Source: Dokdonia sp.
GTDB lineage: Bacteria > Bacteroidota > Bacteroidia > Flavobacteriales > Flavobacteriaceae
Assembly (NCBI GenBank): GCA_020630915.1
Contig: JAHDIF010000005.1
Span: 434 to 64,433, forward strand
Length of the DNA: 64,000 nt
Direction: 5' to 3'
The translations under genes were made by a program, and so were the position numbers. This document shows, one piece after another, positions 1 through 6,836 of this stretch (position 1 is its first letter; every line of letters starts with the position of its first letter). Below the pieces are notes generated by a model that saw nothing but the letters and a program-made list of their open reading frames with translations, made no database searches and was not told the origin of the DNA.

Positions 1-625
1 CGTCTGTGTAGGTTACTGTACCATCTCCGTTGTCTACAATAGTTGTGGTTGTTTCAAGACTAGCTACTAAATCTCCTAGGTTAAAAATGGTAGGGTTTCC
101 ATCTTCATCTGTATATGTTAACTCCGTAGAAGTTGGGTCGTAAGAGAGTATTGTAAGTGTTTCAAAGTCATCTACTATTTGAGCGATGTCTAACACGGTT
201 GGATTTCCATCTTCGTCTGTGTAGGTTACTGTACCATCTCCGTTGTCTACAATAGTTGTGGTTGTTTCTTGAAAATTGATGATTGTTTCATCACCATTTT
301 CATCTACATAAGTAAATGTTCCGTTGCCGTTATCTGTAATTGTTGTTACTGTTTCGTTGAGACTGTCGCATAGGCTTGACCAACTAGTCCCTGTATATTG
401 AAAAATACATAACTGATCAGTATTAAATACCATACCACCAGGTAAGGGTGTTATTGCATTCATTTGGGCATCGTTAACGCGGGTGAGCACCAATACTTTG
501 TCGGGACTTTCCAACTCTAAAATAGAAGTATTATCTATAGCATTTGGGTTGTCACCTATTTTGACTTGGCTTAAAAGATTAAGTGTTGAAAATAGCAAGC
601 ACAGAGAGAAAATAATTTTTTTCAT
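1..625 (-). CDS. Repeat-rich secreted protein, N-terminal part (cut by window edge)
   Basis: Open from an ATG at 625 down to the window edge, so the 3' end is missing; 208 codons are visible. Residues 1-20 form a signal peptide (Lys-Lys followed by a hydrophobic stretch ending LLSQ). Residues 20-85 resemble the head of flavobacterial surface proteins (VKIGDNPNAID, SILELES, LVLTRVN). From about residue 90 the protein consists of Asp/Gly/Thr-rich repeats of the form TTIVDNGDGTVTYTDEDGNP. Two 55-bp stretches (1-55 and 214-268) are identical at DNA level and 213 bp (71 codons) apart, so the repeats stay in frame. Such proteins are usually exported cell-surface or adhesin-like proteins; the specific function is unknown. 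The start is supported by the signal peptide. Confidence 0.85.
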   Translation of the reverse strand, partial: MKKIIFSLCLLFSTLNLLSQVKIGDNPNAIDNTSILELESPDKVLVLTRVNDAQMNAITPLPGGMVFNTDQLCIFQYTGTSWSSLCDSLNETVTTITDNGNGTFTYVDENGDETIINFQETTTTIVDNGDGTVTYTDEDGNPTVLDIAQIVDDFETLTILSYDPTSTELTYTDEDGNPTIFNLGDLVASLETTTTIVDNGDGTVTYTD

Positions 626-828
626 AACGTATGTGGATATCGTGATTTTCTTGAGAATGTATAATTTGATTTGGGGTGTAAATCACTTTTTAAAGATAAA
701 AATATCACTTATAGTATTACACTTGAGGGTTTTGAAACTTCCGTCGTTCTTAATAGTATTATATGCTTTTTACCGATAAATTATGTTTTTTGTCGATGGC
801 TATCCTATTTTTTTTCAAACAAAAAAAA

Positions 829-858
829 TTTGCTATTTAAAATATTGTGCTATTTTTG
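829..858 (+). promoter_or_regulatory. Promoter of tRNA-Gly
   Basis: TTTG at 829-832 and TATTTTTG at 851-858, separated by 18 bp, fit the Bacteroidota primary-sigma promoter (TTTG-N19-TAnnTTTG) with a spacer one base short. The tRNA starts 13 bp after the -7 element, as expected for a short 5' leader. Confidence 0.6.
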
Positions 859-870
859 CCGTGCTTTACT

Positions 871-943
871 GCGGGAGTAGCTCAGTTGGTAGAGCGTCAG
901 CCTTCCAAGCTGAATGTCGCCGGTTCGAACCCGGTCTCCCGCT
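871..943 (+). tRNA. tRNA-Gly, anticodon TCC
   Basis: A complete cloverleaf can be read. The acceptor stem GCGGGAG (871-877) pairs with CTCCCGC (936-942), with discriminator T943. The D arm contains GCTCAGTTGGTAGAGC. The anticodon arm is TCAGC-CTTCCAA-GCTGA with TCC at the anticodon positions. The T arm contains the GGTTCGAACC signature. CCA is not encoded. A T-rich hairpin follows directly. Confidence 0.97.
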
Positions 944-947
944 CAAT

Positions 948-977
948 AAAACCTCACTTTTTTAGTGGGGTTTTTTT
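948..977 (+). terminator. Intrinsic terminator after tRNA-Gly
   Basis: An inverted repeat (AAACCTCAC pairing with GTGGGGTTT, one G-T pair) is followed by a run of T, directly downstream of the tRNA. Confidence 0.8.
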
Positions 978-1018
978 ATATTATATTGAGGAGCTCTCTT
1001 TATGGTTGTAGTGGGTAT

Positions 1019-1032
1019 GCTTTCGCGAAAGC
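1019..1032. repeat. Iterated palindrome GCTTTCGCGAAAGC (intergenic copy)
   Basis: Perfect 14-bp copy lying 7 bp beyond the stop of peptidase E, between convergent transcription from the tRNA gene and pepE. The flanks (TAT on the left, GTATA on the right) partly extend the palindrome. Confidence 0.9.
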
Positions 1033-1038
1033 GTATAT

Positions 1039-1743
1039 CTAAAAATTTAAAATACTTCCAGAAGCAACTTCATAAGGTTCCTTAGTACTTTCAAAAATGC
1101 GGGCTTCTAGTTCTCCTTTGAGTTCAATCTTTTCATCTTTGACTTCTAGCCAGCTGCCTTCTCGAAGTCCAATAACAGGAATGTGGTTGTAAACATGAAA
1201 TTCTTTTATCCTGGTTTCTCTAGTTTCACCCATATGCGTATCTCCTTGTATAGGATCTAGATAGTGCGGATTGATATTGAAAGGTAAAAGCCCGAGTGTT
1301 TTAAAGCTAGAAGGATACACAATAGGCATATCGTTAGAAGTTTGCATAGTGAGACCGCAAATGTTACTTCCTGCACTGGTGCCTAAATAGGGAGTGCCAT
1401 TGAAAAGGACTTGTCGCAAGGTGGGTAAGACATTAGTTTTATAGAGCTGGTTTACGAGTTCAAAGGTGTTTCCTCCTCCGGTAAAAATACCTTGAGCATT
1501 TTCTAGAGCTTGTATAGGATCTGAGAATGTGTGAAGGCCTACGACTGTTAGGTTAATTTTTTGAAATGCTTTTTGAGCAATTGCGGTATAGTCATCATAA
1601 GAGACGCCTCCAGGTCTAGCATATGGAATAAAAATGACCTCTTTTATTTGATAAAAATGATCTTTAAGTGTAGGGAGTAGGTATTCTAGATAACCACTTC
1701 CATATACGGTAGAAGTGCTCGCAACAAGTAGGTTTTTTGACAT
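1039..1743 (-). CDS. pepE: Peptidase E (alpha-aspartyl dipeptidase), family S51
   Basis: Cytoplasmic dipeptidase that cleaves N-terminal aspartyl dipeptides. Length is 234 aa, close to the usual 230. The nucleophile motif GTSAGS is at residues 121-126 (Ser123). It is followed by TSNDMPIVYPSSF with Asp138 and NPHYLD with His160; these match the catalytic Ser120, Asp135 and His157 known for the Salmonella/E. coli enzyme. The FTGGGNTF glycine turn at 87-94 is typical of the class-I-amidotransferase-like fold. No signal peptide. Transcribed alone from its own promoter, convergent to the tRNA gene. Confidence 0.93.
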   Translation of the reverse strand: MSKNLLVASTSTVYGSGYLEYLLPTLKDHFYQIKEVIFIPYARPGGVSYDDYTAIAQKAFQKINLTVVGLHTFSDPIQALENAQGIFTGGGNTFELVNQLYKTNVLPTLRQVLFNGTPYLGTSAGSNICGLTMQTSNDMPIVYPSSFKTLGLLPFNINPHYLDPIQGDTHMGETRETRIKEFHVYNHIPVIGLREGSWLEVKDEKIELKGELEARIFESTKEPYEVASGSILNF

Positions 1744-1763
1744 CTGTGAGATCCTTTTGAGAA

Positions 1764-1793
1764 CAAAAATACATACAAAGCTGTATGAACAAA
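1764..1793 (-). promoter_or_regulatory. Promoter of pepE
   Basis: Read on the minus strand, TTTG (1793-1790) and TATTTTTG (1771-1764) are separated by 18 bp. This is the same arrangement and the same -7 octamer as at the tRNA-Gly promoter. The pepE ATG follows 20 bp after the -7 element. Confidence 0.55.
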
Positions 1794-1840
1794 AGTTTAT
1801 AGCAGTTTTAAGTTTTACTTGTGAGTGCCTGCTGTTTCTT

Positions 1841-1990
1841 TTAGAAGATTTTGTGTACTATGTTTATGAAGATGAAGAAGCTTTGAAGAAAGTAGATCAA
1901 AGTAATTTGTTAAAGTTATTAGAGTATATGACGATTAAACCAAAACAATATTTAGCTTTGAAACAACAAGAGAATACTCTAGATGATTAA
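1841..1990 (+). pseudogene. Remnant of a tandem duplicate of the following gene
   Basis: The frame ending at 1990 encodes LEDFVYYVYEDEEALKKVDQ and continues with NLLKLLEYM and YLALKQQE. It aligns over about 46 residues with the C-terminus of the next gene (IEDFVYYTFEDEKAKQYVD, then LGLLDFM and YRKLKAQE), with roughly 40% identical positions by eye. No matching N-terminal part precedes it; upstream sequence is the pepE promoter. It therefore looks like the 3' tail of a former paralogue truncated by a rearrangement that placed pepE here. Its stop overlaps the start of the downstream gene. It could still be translated as a short peptide, but no convincing start is present. Confidence 0.65.
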
Positions 1991-2774
1991 AAAACTACTA
2001 TTTATAGCACTTTTGAGTAGTGTTTCTTTTTTAAGCACAGACTTGCAAGCTCAAACTCCTATAGAGTTAAAAGGTCAGGTTCTTAATGATACTATAGAAA
2101 GATCTCAACTTACGGTGGTGAATATATCCCTAAGAGAGGGGACTATTACTAATTCAAATGGTGAGTTTACTATACTGGCAAGAGAAAACGACACCATAAA
2201 CGTAAGTGCAGTGCAGTATGAGTCACGACAGTTTGTGGTAAATAAAACGATGTACAACAGAAAGAAGATATCGCTATATCTTATTCCAAAAGTCACGCAA
2301 CTGGATGAAGTAAATATTAGTAATATAGATCTCACTGGAGATATTAAAAAAGATGTCGGGTCAACAAAGCTTCAAAAAATAGTCACCCCAAAAGAACTGG
2401 GCATTCCAGAAAACACGGCTCCAGAAAGAACAGTAGAAGAGAGGCGTTATTATACAGCAGTCACCAGTGGTGCAGGTATTCCCTTGGATGGATTGATTAA
2501 TGCTATGACAGGAAGATTAAAAATGCTTAAAAAACATATTGAAGTGTCACGTTTTGCAAAGAAGGTAGAGGATACTCGCTATCAATATTCAGATAGTATT
2601 TATATGGAAAAGCTTAAGATTCCTAAAGAACTCATAGAAGATTTTGTCTATTATACATTCGAAGATGAAAAGGCAAAACAATATGTAGATACAGGCGACG
2701 CCTTGGGCTTACTAGATTTTATGATTGAAAAAGCTGAAGTTTATAGAAAATTGAAAGCGCAAGAACGGGAATAA
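1983..2774 (+). CDS. Secreted carboxypeptidase-regulatory-like domain protein
   Basis: 263 aa with a signal peptide at residues 1-24 (hydrophobic core LLFIALLSSVSFL, end LQAQ). Residues 28-115 have the pattern of the CarboxypepD_reg-like beta-sandwich seen at the N-terminus of TonB-dependent receptors: IELKGQVLND, VNISLREGTITNSNGEFTI, then a DTINVSAVQYES strand and a LDEVNI linker. Here it occurs without a receptor barrel. The rest is charged and helical, with no recognised enzyme motif, and ends in EDFVYYTFEDE. Stand-alone proteins of this kind are common in Flavobacteriia and have no known function. A fragment of a paralogue lies immediately upstream. Confidence 0.7.
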   Translation: MIKKLLFIALLSSVSFLSTDLQAQTPIELKGQVLNDTIERSQLTVVNISLREGTITNSNGEFTILARENDTINVSAVQYESRQFVVNKTMYNRKKISLYLIPKVTQLDEVNISNIDLTGDIKKDVGSTKLQKIVTPKELGIPENTAPERTVEERRYYTAVTSGAGIPLDGLINAMTGRLKMLKKHIEVSRFAKKVEDTRYQYSDSIYMEKLKIPKELIEDFVYYTFEDEKAKQYVDTGDALGLLDFMIEKAEVYRKLKAQERE

Positions 2775-2805
2775 TGGCATATTTATTGGGAATATAAATG
2801 AGTAC

Positions 2806-2819
2806 GCTTTCGCGAAAGC
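2806..2819. repeat. Iterated palindrome GCTTTCGCGAAAGC (intergenic copy)
   Basis: Perfect copy in the gap before the DUF6702 gene. An in-frame ATG just upstream (2798) would translate it as LSRK, but the product has no leader-like features until the ATG at 2879, so the copy is best seen as intergenic. Confidence 0.9.
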
Positions 2820-2878
2820 ATATCAAAAAACACTCGCAACCGTCTAATGGCTACAGCAATAAAAAAAGACATATTCTC

Positions 2879-3382
2879 ATGAAAATACTTAGACTCCTTG
2901 TTTTTTTTATGATTCCACTGCTTAGTTCTTTTGCAGCTCATAAATACTATTTAACTGTAACAGATCTAGTGTATGATGAGGAAGAAAAAACGATCCAGAT
3001 GATTACAAGGATTTTCTACGACGATCTTGAAGATGTCCTGCAAGAACGATACGATGAGAATATTCTGGTAGACCAAACGGCAGATCAAGAAAAACTTGAT
3101 GCGTACATCACAAAATACTTTAAGGCAAAAGTTGTGATAGAAGTAAATGGAGTGTCTATGCCTATAAACTACTTAGGGAAAGAATATGAAGATGATTATG
3201 TTGTGTGTTATATAGAAGTATCAGATATTGAGTCTATTAGAGACTTCAAAATAGAAAACACTCTTTTAATGGATCTCTTTACAGAGCAAAAAAACATGGT
3301 GCATACTAACATCTTAGGAAAAAAGAAGAGCTTACTGCTGCGTGAAGGGAATACTAAAGCCTTGTTAAATTTTTCTGAATAG
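2879..3382 (+). CDS. DUF6702 family protein
   Basis: 167 aa from the ATG at 2879, chosen because it starts a clean signal peptide (KILRLLVFFMIPLLSSFAAH). An upstream ATG at 2798 would put a basic tail and the palindromic repeat in front of it. The mature part (KYYLTVTDLVYDEEEKTIQM, then RIFYDDLEDVL and an acidic linker) fits the small exported DUF6702 proteins. These are usually found next to an M1 metallopeptidase gene, as here, and are sometimes mislabelled peptidase E. It may be a partner or chaperone of the following protease; that is inferred from the conserved neighbourhood only. Confidence 0.75.
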   Translation: MKILRLLVFFMIPLLSSFAAHKYYLTVTDLVYDEEEKTIQMITRIFYDDLEDVLQERYDENILVDQTADQEKLDAYITKYFKAKVVIEVNGVSMPINYLGKEYEDDYVVCYIEVSDIESIRDFKIENTLLMDLFTEQKNMVHTNILGKKKSLLLREGNTKALLNFSE

Positions 3383-3442
3383 CCTGTCAAAAACCTGCTA
3401 TTTGGCTATTTTTAGGGCCGTTAACTAAATTAAAAAATATTT

Positions 3443-5743
3443 ATGATTCGTTTTAAGTATGCATTGTTGTCAATGCTCTTTCTTGCTGGACTGCAAGGGT
3501 TTGCTCAAGAAGAGGAAAAAGAAGAACGTGCTGGAGGGCACGAGAACACGAATAAATTTAGACAACTTTACAATGAGATGTCTACACCTAACTCTTACAG
3601 AACAGCTTCTGGAGCCCCTGGTCATGAGTATTATCAGAACGAGGCAGACTACAAGATGAAAATCTCAATTAACGATGATACACACATATTAAGGGGAAGT
3701 GAGACAATTACGTATAAAAATAACTCACCAGATGATCTTGAGTATCTATGGGTACAATTAGATCAGAATGTAAGAGAGCCAGAATCTCCAGCCAAAGATA
3801 AAAACGGAGATGGTGTATCTGCCGTGAGCCGTCCAGGAGGATTTATCTCTAGCTATATGGGAGCCCCTTTTGATGGAGGATTTAAAATTTCTGAGGTTTC
3901 TCAAAACGGTAGACCATTAAAATACACAAAAAACTGGACGATGATGCGCATCGATATGGGACAACCTTTAAAGTCAGGAGAATCCTATGAGTTCTCCATC
4001 AAGTGGAGTTACCTTATTCCGGAGCACACGGTAGACAGAGCAAGATCCGGTTACGAAACGTTTAATGACGGAAACAAAGGATATGTAATCGCACAGTTTT
4101 TTCCAAGAATGGCTGTGTATAATGACGTAGAAGGATGGCAGAACTATCAGTTTTGGGGTAATGGAGAATTTGCATTACCATTTGGAGACTACGAAGTAGA
4201 TATTACGGTGCCTGCAGATCATTTACTTGACGGAACAGGGGTTTTAATTAACCGTAAAGACGTATATAGTAAAGAAGAATACAAGCGGTGGGAAAGAGCA
4301 ACAAAATCGTATGATAAGCCAGTAATCATAAGAACACAGGCTGAGACAGAAGCTTTAGCTGCTGGAAGATCTACAAAAACCAAGACATGGAAGCTCAGAG
4401 CAGAAAACGTCAGAGATTTTGGGTTTGCCACCTCAAGAAGATTTTTAATGGATGCGCAGGCTGTCAAGTTTCCTCAGCGTGATGTGATGGCAATTTCTAT
4501 TTATCCGCCAGAAGGAAATCCATTATGGGAAGAGTACTCTACAAAAGCGGTTGTACAAACATTAGAAACGTATTCTAAGTTTACATTTGATTACCCGTAT
4601 CCTAAAGCAATTTCTGTACACGCAAAGGGTCAAGGAATGGAGTATCCTATGATCTGTTGGAATTATGGACGTCCTAATGAAGACGGTACCTACAGCGACC
4701 GTACAAAGTATGGAATGATATCCGTAATTATTCACGAAGTAGGGCATAACTATTTTCCTATGATTGTAAATAGTGATGAACGCCAGTGGGGGTGGATGGA
4801 CGAAGGATTAGACACCTTTATGCAATATCTTACAGAACAAGAATTCGGGCAGAACTTCCCAGAAGCAATAGGAGAAAACAAAGCATATCCTTCTAGAAGA
4901 GGAGCACCATCTAAGATTGTTCCTTATATGAAAGGGAATCAAGAATTCATAGCACCTATTATGTCTAATCCAGAAAATGCATTCCAGCTAGGAGCAAATG
5001 CATATGGTAAGCCGGCTACCGCACTTAATATTTTAAGAGAAACCGTAATGGGTCCAGAGCTGTTTGATCACGCTTTTAAAACATATGCACAAAGATGGAT
5101 GTTTAAGCACCCTACACCAGACGATTTCTTTAGAACTATGGAAGATGCTTCGGCAGTAGATCTAGATTGGTTCTGGAGAGGATGGTTTTATAGTACAGAA
5201 TATGTAGACATAGGGGTTAAAGAAGTAAAATCTTACTATGTAACAGATAAAGTAACTAAAGAAGGAAAGGAAATGCTTGCTCGTTTTGGAGTGACAGATC
5301 CTAGTACAATAGACGTTGTTTATGTTGTAGATGAAGAAAGCGAAGATTTTGACCCTAGTATGAAAGGAAAATCTATGTTAGAAAATGCTCCTAGTCTCAA
5401 AGAGTATATGATGGATAACTTCACTCCAGAAGAGAGAGCAAAAATTAAAGAGCCTAAGCATCTTTATAAAGTAGTTTTCGAAAAACCAGGAGGAATCCCA
5501 ATGCCTATTATAGTAGAATATGAATATGCAGACGGTACCAAGAAAAAAGTAACCTATCCAGCACAAATCTGGAGAAAGAACGATTCAGAAGTAAGTAAAG
5601 CAATTGCTTCAGATAAGGAAATTGTAAAAATTACACTAGATCCAGATCTCGAAACTGCAGATATCGATACAGAAAATAACAGCTGGCCTAAGCGCAAGAA
5701 GTTAGGGAAGTTCGATAAGTTTAAAGACAAGGTAAAAGGATAA
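3443..5743 (+). CDS. M1 family zinc metallopeptidase, secreted
   Basis: 766 aa with a signal peptide (residues 1-21, ending GFAQ). Residues about 65-330 form the N-terminal beta-sandwich of M1 aminopeptidases (MKISINDDTHILRGSETITY). The gluzincin site is intact: HEVGH at 431-435, then WMDEGLDTF with Glu454, giving HExxH-x18-E. A gluzincin helical domain follows (DDFFRTMEDASAVDLDWFWR near 555-575), and a charged C-terminal beta domain ends the protein. There is no type IX sorting domain, so it is probably periplasmic or membrane-associated, trimming peptides from extracellular protein breakdown. It follows the DUF6702 gene by 60 bp and is closed by a terminator. Confidence 0.93.
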   Translation: MIRFKYALLSMLFLAGLQGFAQEEEKEERAGGHENTNKFRQLYNEMSTPNSYRTASGAPGHEYYQNEADYKMKISINDDTHILRGSETITYKNNSPDDLEYLWVQLDQNVREPESPAKDKNGDGVSAVSRPGGFISSYMGAPFDGGFKISEVSQNGRPLKYTKNWTMMRIDMGQPLKSGESYEFSIKWSYLIPEHTVDRARSGYETFNDGNKGYVIAQFFPRMAVYNDVEGWQNYQFWGNGEFALPFGDYEVDITVPADHLLDGTGVLINRKDVYSKEEYKRWERATKSYDKPVIIRTQAETEALAAGRSTKTKTWKLRAENVRDFGFATSRRFLMDAQAVKFPQRDVMAISIYPPEGNPLWEEYSTKAVVQTLETYSKFTFDYPYPKAISVHAKGQGMEYPMICWNYGRPNEDGTYSDRTKYGMISVIIHEVGHNYFPMIVNSDERQWGWMDEGLDTFMQYLTEQEFGQNFPEAIGENKAYPSRRGAPSKIVPYMKGNQEFIAPIMSNPENAFQLGANAYGKPATALNILRETVMGPELFDHAFKTYAQRWMFKHPTPDDFFRTMEDASAVDLDWFWRGWFYSTEYVDIGVKEVKSYYVTDKVTKEGKEMLARFGVTDPSTIDVVYVVDEESEDFDPSMKGKSMLENAPSLKEYMMDNFTPEERAKIKEPKHLYKVVFEKPGGIPMPIIVEYEYADGTKKKVTYPAQIWRKNDSEVSKAIASDKEIVKITLDPDLETADIDTENNSWPKRKKLGKFDKFKDKVKG

Positions 5744-5750
5744 TTCTTTG

Positions 5751-5770
5751 TACGCTTTCGCGAAAGCGTA
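5751..5770. repeat. Iterated palindrome, full 20-bp form
   Basis: TACGCTTTCGCGAAAGCGTA, a perfect 20-bp palindrome 8 bp after the M1 peptidase stop. It is the longest form in the window. The 14-bp core GCTTTCGCGAAAGC starts at 1019, 2806, 5754, 8733, 12520, 14196, 18691, 26816, 30286, 32528, 33895, 37275, 47782, 51708 and 58111. A one-mismatch copy starts at 18862 and a two-mismatch copy at 54574. Confidence 0.95.
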
Positions 5771-5782
5771 ATTGCCATACTT

Positions 5783-5820
5783 AAAAGCCAGCTTATAAAA
5801 AGAGTTGGCTTTTTCTTTTT
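5783..5820 (+). terminator. Intrinsic terminator after the M1 peptidase
   Basis: AAAAGCCA (5783-5790) pairs with TGGCTTTT (5806-5813) and is followed by a T-rich tract. Confidence 0.75.
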
Positions 5821-5852
5821 AAGTAATTTTAAGTTATAAATGCGATTATAAT

Positions 5853-5860
5853 TATCTTTG
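5853..5860 (+). promoter_or_regulatory. -7 element TATCTTTG before tatA
   Basis: It matches the Bacteroidota TAnnTTTG element exactly, but its last base is only 2 bp before the ATG at 5863. No clear TTG is found 19 bp upstream. If used, the transcript would be leaderless or start inside the annotated gene. Confidence 0.35.
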
Positions 5861-5862
5861 TG

Positions 5863-6147
5863 ATGATGATACATCTTCCATTATTTATAAGCGGTACAGA
5901 AATAGCATTCATTATTTTTATAGTGATTATGGTTTTTGGTGCAGATAAAGTTCCGGAGATTGCAAGAGGTCTTGGGAAAGGAATGCGCACACTTAAAGAT
6001 GCTACTAATGATATCAAAACAGAGATCACTAAAACCGCCGAAAAACAAGGTGTAGATGTGGATCTTACAAAAGATATCAAGGCGCAGATAGATAAGGCTA
6101 AGGAAGACATCAATAAGATTACTGGACCTATAAAACGAGATCTATAA
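5863..6147 (+). CDS. tatA: Twin-arginine translocase subunit TatA/TatE
   Basis: 94 aa. A short periplasmic N-terminus and one transmembrane helix (SGTEIAFIIFIVIMVFGADK) are followed by the TatA hinge and amphipathic helix (VPEIARGLGKGMRTLKDATN) and a charged tail. It forms the protein-conducting element that lets folded proteins cross the inner membrane with TatC. GTG 5860, ATG 5863 and ATG 5866 are possible starts; an ATG is preferred because the GTG lies inside a -7 promoter-like element. The stop overlaps the start of the PAP2 gene by one base, so the two are likely cotranscribed. tatC is not in the window. Confidence 0.9.
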   Translation: MMIHLPLFISGTEIAFIIFIVIMVFGADKVPEIARGLGKGMRTLKDATNDIKTEITKTAEKQGVDVDLTKDIKAQIDKAKEDINKITGPIKRDL

Positions 6148-6704
6148 TGGAGCAACTTGCTCAATGGGATCGAGAATTATTTGTATACCTCAATACTCTT
6201 AACACAGGTTTTCTAGATAACTTCTGGTTAGTAGTCACTCAAATCGAGAACTGGATACCGTTATACCTTATTATTTTTATTCTATTCTGGAAAAATTTTA
6301 CGCAAAAGAAGGCGATGCTGGCTATTATGCTTACATTCAGTACGCTTGCAACGATACTTGTTCTGACTGGAGTTGTAAAAAGTTTTGTAGGTCGATTACG
6401 TCCTAGTAATACACCAGAGTTAGAAACGCTCATACGCGTATTACAAACGCCTACAGATTTTAGTTTTTGGTCTGGGCACGCTGCCACGTCTATGGCAATT
6501 ACAGTTTTTGTTGTGAGTGTTCTCAAGCATAAAATGCGATGGTCATACCTCTTTTTTATATGGCCTTTTCTCTTTACCACCAGCCGCATTTTTGTAGGAG
6601 TGCATTACCCTTCAGATCTTTTAGTAGGAGCTACCGTGGGTACAGTTATAGGACTATTCTTCTATAAGCTGTTTACTTCTTTAAATTCCAGACTAATGCC
6701 CTAG
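6147..6704 (+). CDS. PAP2-family membrane phosphatase
   Basis: 185 aa with about five membrane helices. The three lipid-phosphatase motifs are complete: K78-x6-R85-P86 (KSFVGRLRP), S109-G-H111 (SGHAATS), and S146-R147 through H153 (SRIFVGVHYPSD). They form the active site that hydrolyses phosphomonoesters of lipids such as undecaprenyl diphosphate or phosphatidylglycerophosphate; the substrate cannot be told from sequence. The gene starts on the last base of the tatA stop codon. Confidence 0.9.
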   Translation: MEQLAQWDRELFVYLNTLNTGFLDNFWLVVTQIENWIPLYLIIFILFWKNFTQKKAMLAIMLTFSTLATILVLTGVVKSFVGRLRPSNTPELETLIRVLQTPTDFSFWSGHAATSMAITVFVVSVLKHKMRWSYLFFIWPFLFTTSRIFVGVHYPSDLLVGATVGTVIGLFFYKLFTSLNSRLMP

Positions 6705-6777
6705 AATGCATTACTCTCAATAAAAAACACAATTAATTATTATTACTTTAGAAAATTAACCATATTTTTATGAATAA

Positions 6778-6799
6778 TATGCTATGCACGCATAGTATA
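6778..6799. repeat. Inverted repeat upstream of the S8 protease gene
   Basis: Ten-base arms (TATGCTATGC and GCATAGTATA, one G-T pair) flank the dinucleotide AC, 38 bp before the start codon at 6837. It may be an operator or part of the 5' leader; no T run follows, so it is not a terminator. Confidence 0.4.
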
Positions 6800-6836
6800 T
6801 GAAAATGTTTTTATTTCTAATCAAACCAAAAAAGAC

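Noticed and set aside
626-870. Small open frames between the repeat protein gene and tRNA-Gly.
   Set aside because: They are A+T-rich, lack recognisable protein features, and overlap the tRNA promoter; the region looks like divergent promoter DNA.
2798-2878. An N-terminal extension of the DUF6702 protein carrying LSRK from the palindrome.
   Set aside because: It places a long basic stretch before a normal signal peptide; the ATG at 2879 gives a standard secretory leader.
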